A stretch of DNA of 64,000 bases from positions 18,139,934 to 18,203,933 of the forward strand of contig NC_045138.2 in assembly GCF_008831285.2 (NCBI RefSeq), read 5' to 3'. Source of the stretch: Nymphaea colorata (taxonomy: Eukaryota > Streptophyta > Magnoliopsida > Nymphaeales > Nymphaeaceae). The position numbers and the translations under genes are program-made. This document shows positions 60,615 through 64,000 of this stretch, in pieces. A model generated the notes under the pieces. That model worked only from the letters and a program-made list of their open reading frames with translations, was not told where the DNA came from and made no database searches. How positions within the stretch are numbered: position 1 is the first letter of the stretch; the number at the start of each line of letters is the position of its first letter.

Positions 60615-60850
60615 AAGTATGCAGTTCCAAAATTCATTACTTGTTTTTCTCTACGTGTTCCTCGTCGGTTTATAGAGAGAGTTGTTCTTAGTATGCAATT
60701 CCAGACTTATTTAAAGTATGCAGTTCCAAAATTGATTACTTATTTTCTCTATGTGTTTCTCTTGGTTTATAGAGAGAATTGTTCTTAGTATGCAATTCCA
60801 GAGTTGATTCCTTATCTTCTCTGCGTGTTTCTCTTCAGTTTACAAAGAGA
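60615..60850. repeat. Tandem repeat, ~97-bp higher-order unit
   Basis: AGTATGCAGTTCCAAAATT at 60617 and 60714 and AGTATGCAATTCCAGA at 60690 and 60787, each followed by variants of TTCTCT.YGTGTTYCTC and TTTATAGAGAGA.TTG. Confidence 0.85.
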
Positions 60851-60872
60851 ACTGAAGTTAGAAGCGGGAGAT

Positions 60873-61388
60873 GGCGAGCTTTGACAAGGCCCCTTCTTCC
60901 GAGGAGTTAGCGGGTTTCATGCCCGGCCATTCTCCATCCGTTTCCGTTTCCATGTAAACTCCACCCGACCATCCATGCTAGTTTGAGAATTCTCCGGCAA
61001 ACAGTCCCATCATTTCCTTGAAATTTCTGAATTTCCAGACCCGTCACTCCCATCCCATTAGTCCGCCTACTTTTTTTTCCCTTGAACCAATGGCCGTCTA
61101 ATGTGCTTTTCAGTTTAACCGCAACCATCCATCGACCTTCCTTTTGGACCCGAGCAGCCTAATGCAATCGCGAAAGGAAGGTTGATTGATAGCTATGATT
61201 CAACTGAAAAGAAGGTTAGCCGATCGTTGGTTTAGGGGAAAAAACGGAGGTGGACTAATGAGAGGGCAGTCAAAGAGAATTCTCAAACTGTCATGGTAGT
61301 GTTTCTGCAGAAACGTGAAAGAATCGAGAATGGCTAGGGAAGAAATCTGCTCACCTCCTCGAAAGAAGAGGCCTTGTCAAAGCTCGTC
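60873..61388. mobile_element. 0.5-kb inverted-repeat element
   Basis: The left end GCGAGCTTTGACAAGGCCCC (60874) and right end GGCCTTGTCAAAGCTCGTC (to 61389) are complementary. Homology extends inward to the centre near 61165 with a roughly 60-bp gap in one arm. Probably a MITE or fold-back element; family unclear. Confidence 0.78.
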
Positions 61389-61589
61389 TTTTTGGGCTGC
61401 CAACTTCAATTCTCTCTACATAGACGGCAGTGGCGTGGGGCACCATCCTTCTTGCAGGTGCGCCACTTGTGTTTCCTTATAGGTGAAATCCAAGTTTGTC
61501 ATTGGGCCATTGCAAGTGCAAGAGCAAGCAGAGCAAGCAGGACTGCAATAATGGTGGACATAGACGAGGACTGCAATCATGGTGGACAT

Positions 61590-61720
61590 AGAGGGTTATT
61601 CAGATTTGTTAGTGAAACATATGTAACTAGGCCACTAATTGAGTGATTTTCATTTGTCTATAGACCCTTAGAGGATTATTCAGATTTGCTCTCGAAACAT
61701 ATGTAACCAGGCCCAATGAT
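61590..61720. repeat. ~80-bp tandem duplication
   Basis: GTTATTCAGATTTGTTAGTG and GATTATTCAGATTTGCTCTC, each followed by AAACATATGTAAC.AGGCC. Confidence 0.8.
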
Positions 61721-62929
61721 TAAATGATTTTATATTGCAATGGATTGAGGTGCTCAATTCTTTACAAGAATGGTGTGATTTATGTTCTTTATTAGATTCA
61801 GTCTCATATACTGCTGACATTTTCAATATATTCAATTTTTATATAATTTTCTTTGGCTAAATGTTGGTAATTTGTTGACAATTTATAGCTTTCATTGGCC
61901 AAATGTTGATAATTCGTTGACAGGTGCCGGGCCCTGCAACTTCTATTTTTTAACGATGTGTTGCATCAAACGAGAGTCTTTAATAAACCCTTGGTTAAGT
62001 TTACTAGTATAATTTCTTGCTTTTTGTTAAGTGCACATGGTTGATCTTGCGTTTTCGAGAATCAGGCTCAGGAATGCAGAGAAATCCCACAAACCTCCCC
62101 CAATTCATTCACAACTGATAAACTTGCATCTAATTTTTCAACGAGGGCTTCACGCTTGTCATCTTTTCTTTAATAATAAGCAGGTTTTCTTACAATAAAA
62201 ACTGGGACTTATTTTTATACCAAGATACCATATATATATTATATATATTACATGAGCTTGATGTGGATCCGTTTAATTTCCTCCAGCGGCGATCGACTAT
62301 GACGAAGTGCATCTCTCGTAATCCCCGTCCTTTCCTCTTCTCTCTCCCTCGTCCGCATCTTCTTTTTCTTCATATTGATTCATGTGACAAATTTTTGGAT
62401 TTGGGGATTTCTCTGAGTTTGCATTGTGTTCTCTTTCTGTTTATTCGTGGAACTTCTTGGTCCTGATTTAAACTACACGTTTTGCCAGAATTGCCAGAAT
62501 TTGGAGTTTGTGTTTGAGAGGTTATTGTCTCCAAGAGGATGTAACCATTATGTTTGGCTTGAGTTTCGTTTTCCCATTTTCTGATTTTCTTCACCAACGA
62601 AAACGTGCATTGTGAAGACAACAGAGCAAGTTAAAAAATGAAATATGAAGCAAATTGTGAAGAGCTTCCTGTTGATCTCGTACGAAGAAGCTCATTGTCC
62701 CCGAGTTTCATCCTATTTGGGAAGAGTGAAAAAAGCTTCCTGTTCCTGAAATGTGTGTCCTGCTAAACATTTGTGATTACTTAAGCAATATGATTATCAA
62801 AAGCAGAGGGCGTCCTAAAGGTTGGTAAATGTTAATAGTTTTTCAATTGATTCTGATATTCGTACTCAATCTTAGTCAATGGGTACAGAAGAGATGAAAG
62901 CAGAGACCAAATGAAACTATGGATGGTTC
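61721..62929. other. Intergenic DNA
   Basis: Contains a decayed beta-element fragment near 62060-62150. The frames at 62263-62466 and 62370-62621 have no recognised family. Confidence 0.4.
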
Positions 62930-64000
62930 TTACAAGAAATTGTGAAAGCTGCTGTGCAAGCTGCACTATCTGCTGCAGCAATAAAAGCTAACTCTTTTCA
63001 GATCATGAAGAATATTATAGTGCTTTGCCAACCATCAGGTTCATTGCTGCCCATGATTCGTTAAAATGCTTTGCATATCTGTTGCTTTGTACGAGACTGT
63101 AACTGTTGAATCAGTTTTTTGATATGAAGGTAGCAACGGATTTCTTCTCCGTGCATGTGCTTTTTTTTATCATTTTATTCCTTTATTTCCCTTGGTCACA
63201 GATTTGGTTCACTATACGGGTTGGTGTGTTATAATAATGGATCATATATTGGTGTTATTTTATAATTTAGTTGGAGTTTAGTGCATGTGGTTGAACAAGT
63301 CTTCACCACCTATTCATGTTCTGTAACCAAATGAAACAGCTGATTTCTCTGTTCATGTGTGTGTGTATATATATATATATATACATGTGTGTGTGTATGC
63401 GCACGAATGGCAATGGCTATATAACTGCATTCGAATCATCGGTGTTGCTGGCAGTAGCAGCAGCAACAGGTAGCTTCTTTAATCCCAAAAATCCAATAGC
63501 GTCATTTAGAAGTGCCGGCATGATACTTCCGACTGCACGTGTCCCAATATACGTAAGCCATCGGGAGGGTAGCGGCAGAAAGGTCTTCTACCGACCGAAT
63601 GGCCGGGCTGAGTTAAACTTCAGTTACGAAACTATGAAAATGGGAAGGAGGTCTAAGGTGATAAAGAAATGTAATTTTAATAAGAGTTTAAGAAGATACT
63701 TTATTTACGTCGCTCAGTCAGTCCATATGTGGACTTAAGGTAATTCATTTGCTAGAGCAGAAGAGTGAGATTAGATGTTGAAGTGTATGTCCGAGCATCA
63801 CCATAATTACGTGCAAATTTGAATATAAGGATTCAAATATTTTGAAACCATATATGGCAGTTAGTGTCTAGGCAAATATAAAAACGCATGCACTTTCCAA
63901 CAATGAAGAAAGGTAAGTTATATAAAGCTCTCAAGAATGGCTCACCTCGGTCTCACTATGAATATCATGGCTCAACATATGATCATGTCTTCTAACCTCT
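62930..64000 (+). repeat. Duplicated segment C, runs off the window
   Basis: 62930-63460 matches 25897-26422 directly (GCACTATCTGCTGCAGCAAT; GTTTTTTGATATGAAGGTAG; TA/TG tract at 63360-63400). 63700-64000 matches the reverse complement of 46070-46420. The right boundary lies outside the window. The 140-codon frame at 63316-63738 spans the microsatellite and shows no known domain. Confidence 0.8.

Noticed and set aside
60615-60850. Regularly spaced repeats resembling a CRISPR array
   Set aside because: Units are adjacent with no unique spacers, in a plant genome; it is an ordinary tandem repeat.

Overview
The window is nuclear DNA of a flowering plant. The evidence is GT-AG introns, a plant LIFEGUARD (BAX-inhibitor-1 family) gene, a Copia retrotransposon with a tRNA-Met type primer site, a TRIM element, hAT transposase relics and hAT-type MITEs, an organellar PLS-type PPR pseudogene, an Ole e 1-domain exon fragment and very long (TA)n arrays. 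The species cannot be named from the sequence. Intergenic DNA is AT-rich; coding density is very low.

Layout: 1-1.6 kb is upstream DNA with a possible CACTA-like tract. 1.65-3.6 kb holds the only gene that looks intact, a four-exon LIFEGUARD (LFG) gene. A degenerate Copia element with a perfect 5-bp target duplication (3.67-9.01 kb) sits 65 bp behind its stop codon. 9-20 kb is intergenic, with tandem and inverted duplications and a broken antisense LFG 3' end at 15.4-15.8 kb. 20.05-21.84 kb holds a second LFG copy whose exons are open but which has lost its start codon and first 25 codons; its promoter/leader is tandemly duplicated.

From 22.3 kb to the end the window is a mosaic of repeated modules. 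A 3.2-kb block at 26.4-29.7 kb recurs inverted at 42.8-46.1 kb. A 1.6-kb block at 46.4-48.1 kb recurs directly at 57.2-58.9 kb. Related pieces lie at 22.4-23.7, 36.5, 38.8-39.4, 56.4 and 62.9-64 kb. Six of these modules carry a small degenerate fragment of LFG exon 1, five of them directly behind a roughly 70-bp tandem repeat, so the whole neighbourhood has grown by copying and breaking an LFG-containing segment. Inserted in it are a TRIM (24.1 kb), several large fold-back elements (24.9-25.9, 32.4-33.8, 41.8-42.3, 60.9-61.4 kb), large inverted duplications (14.1-15.5, 58.6-60.4 kb), hAT relics (33.8-34.1, 50.7-52.7 kb), a truncated PPR pseudogene (48.1-49.3 kb) and an Ole e 1 fragment (54.9 kb).

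The genes form no pathway together. The biology is in the architecture: one probably working LFG gene, a headless paralog, at least seven LFG relics, and a dense set of DNA that could fold into long double-stranded RNA. The most striking piece is a 190-bp inverted repeat at 41819-42286 with one mismatch between the arms. No tRNA, rRNA or CRISPR feature was seen.
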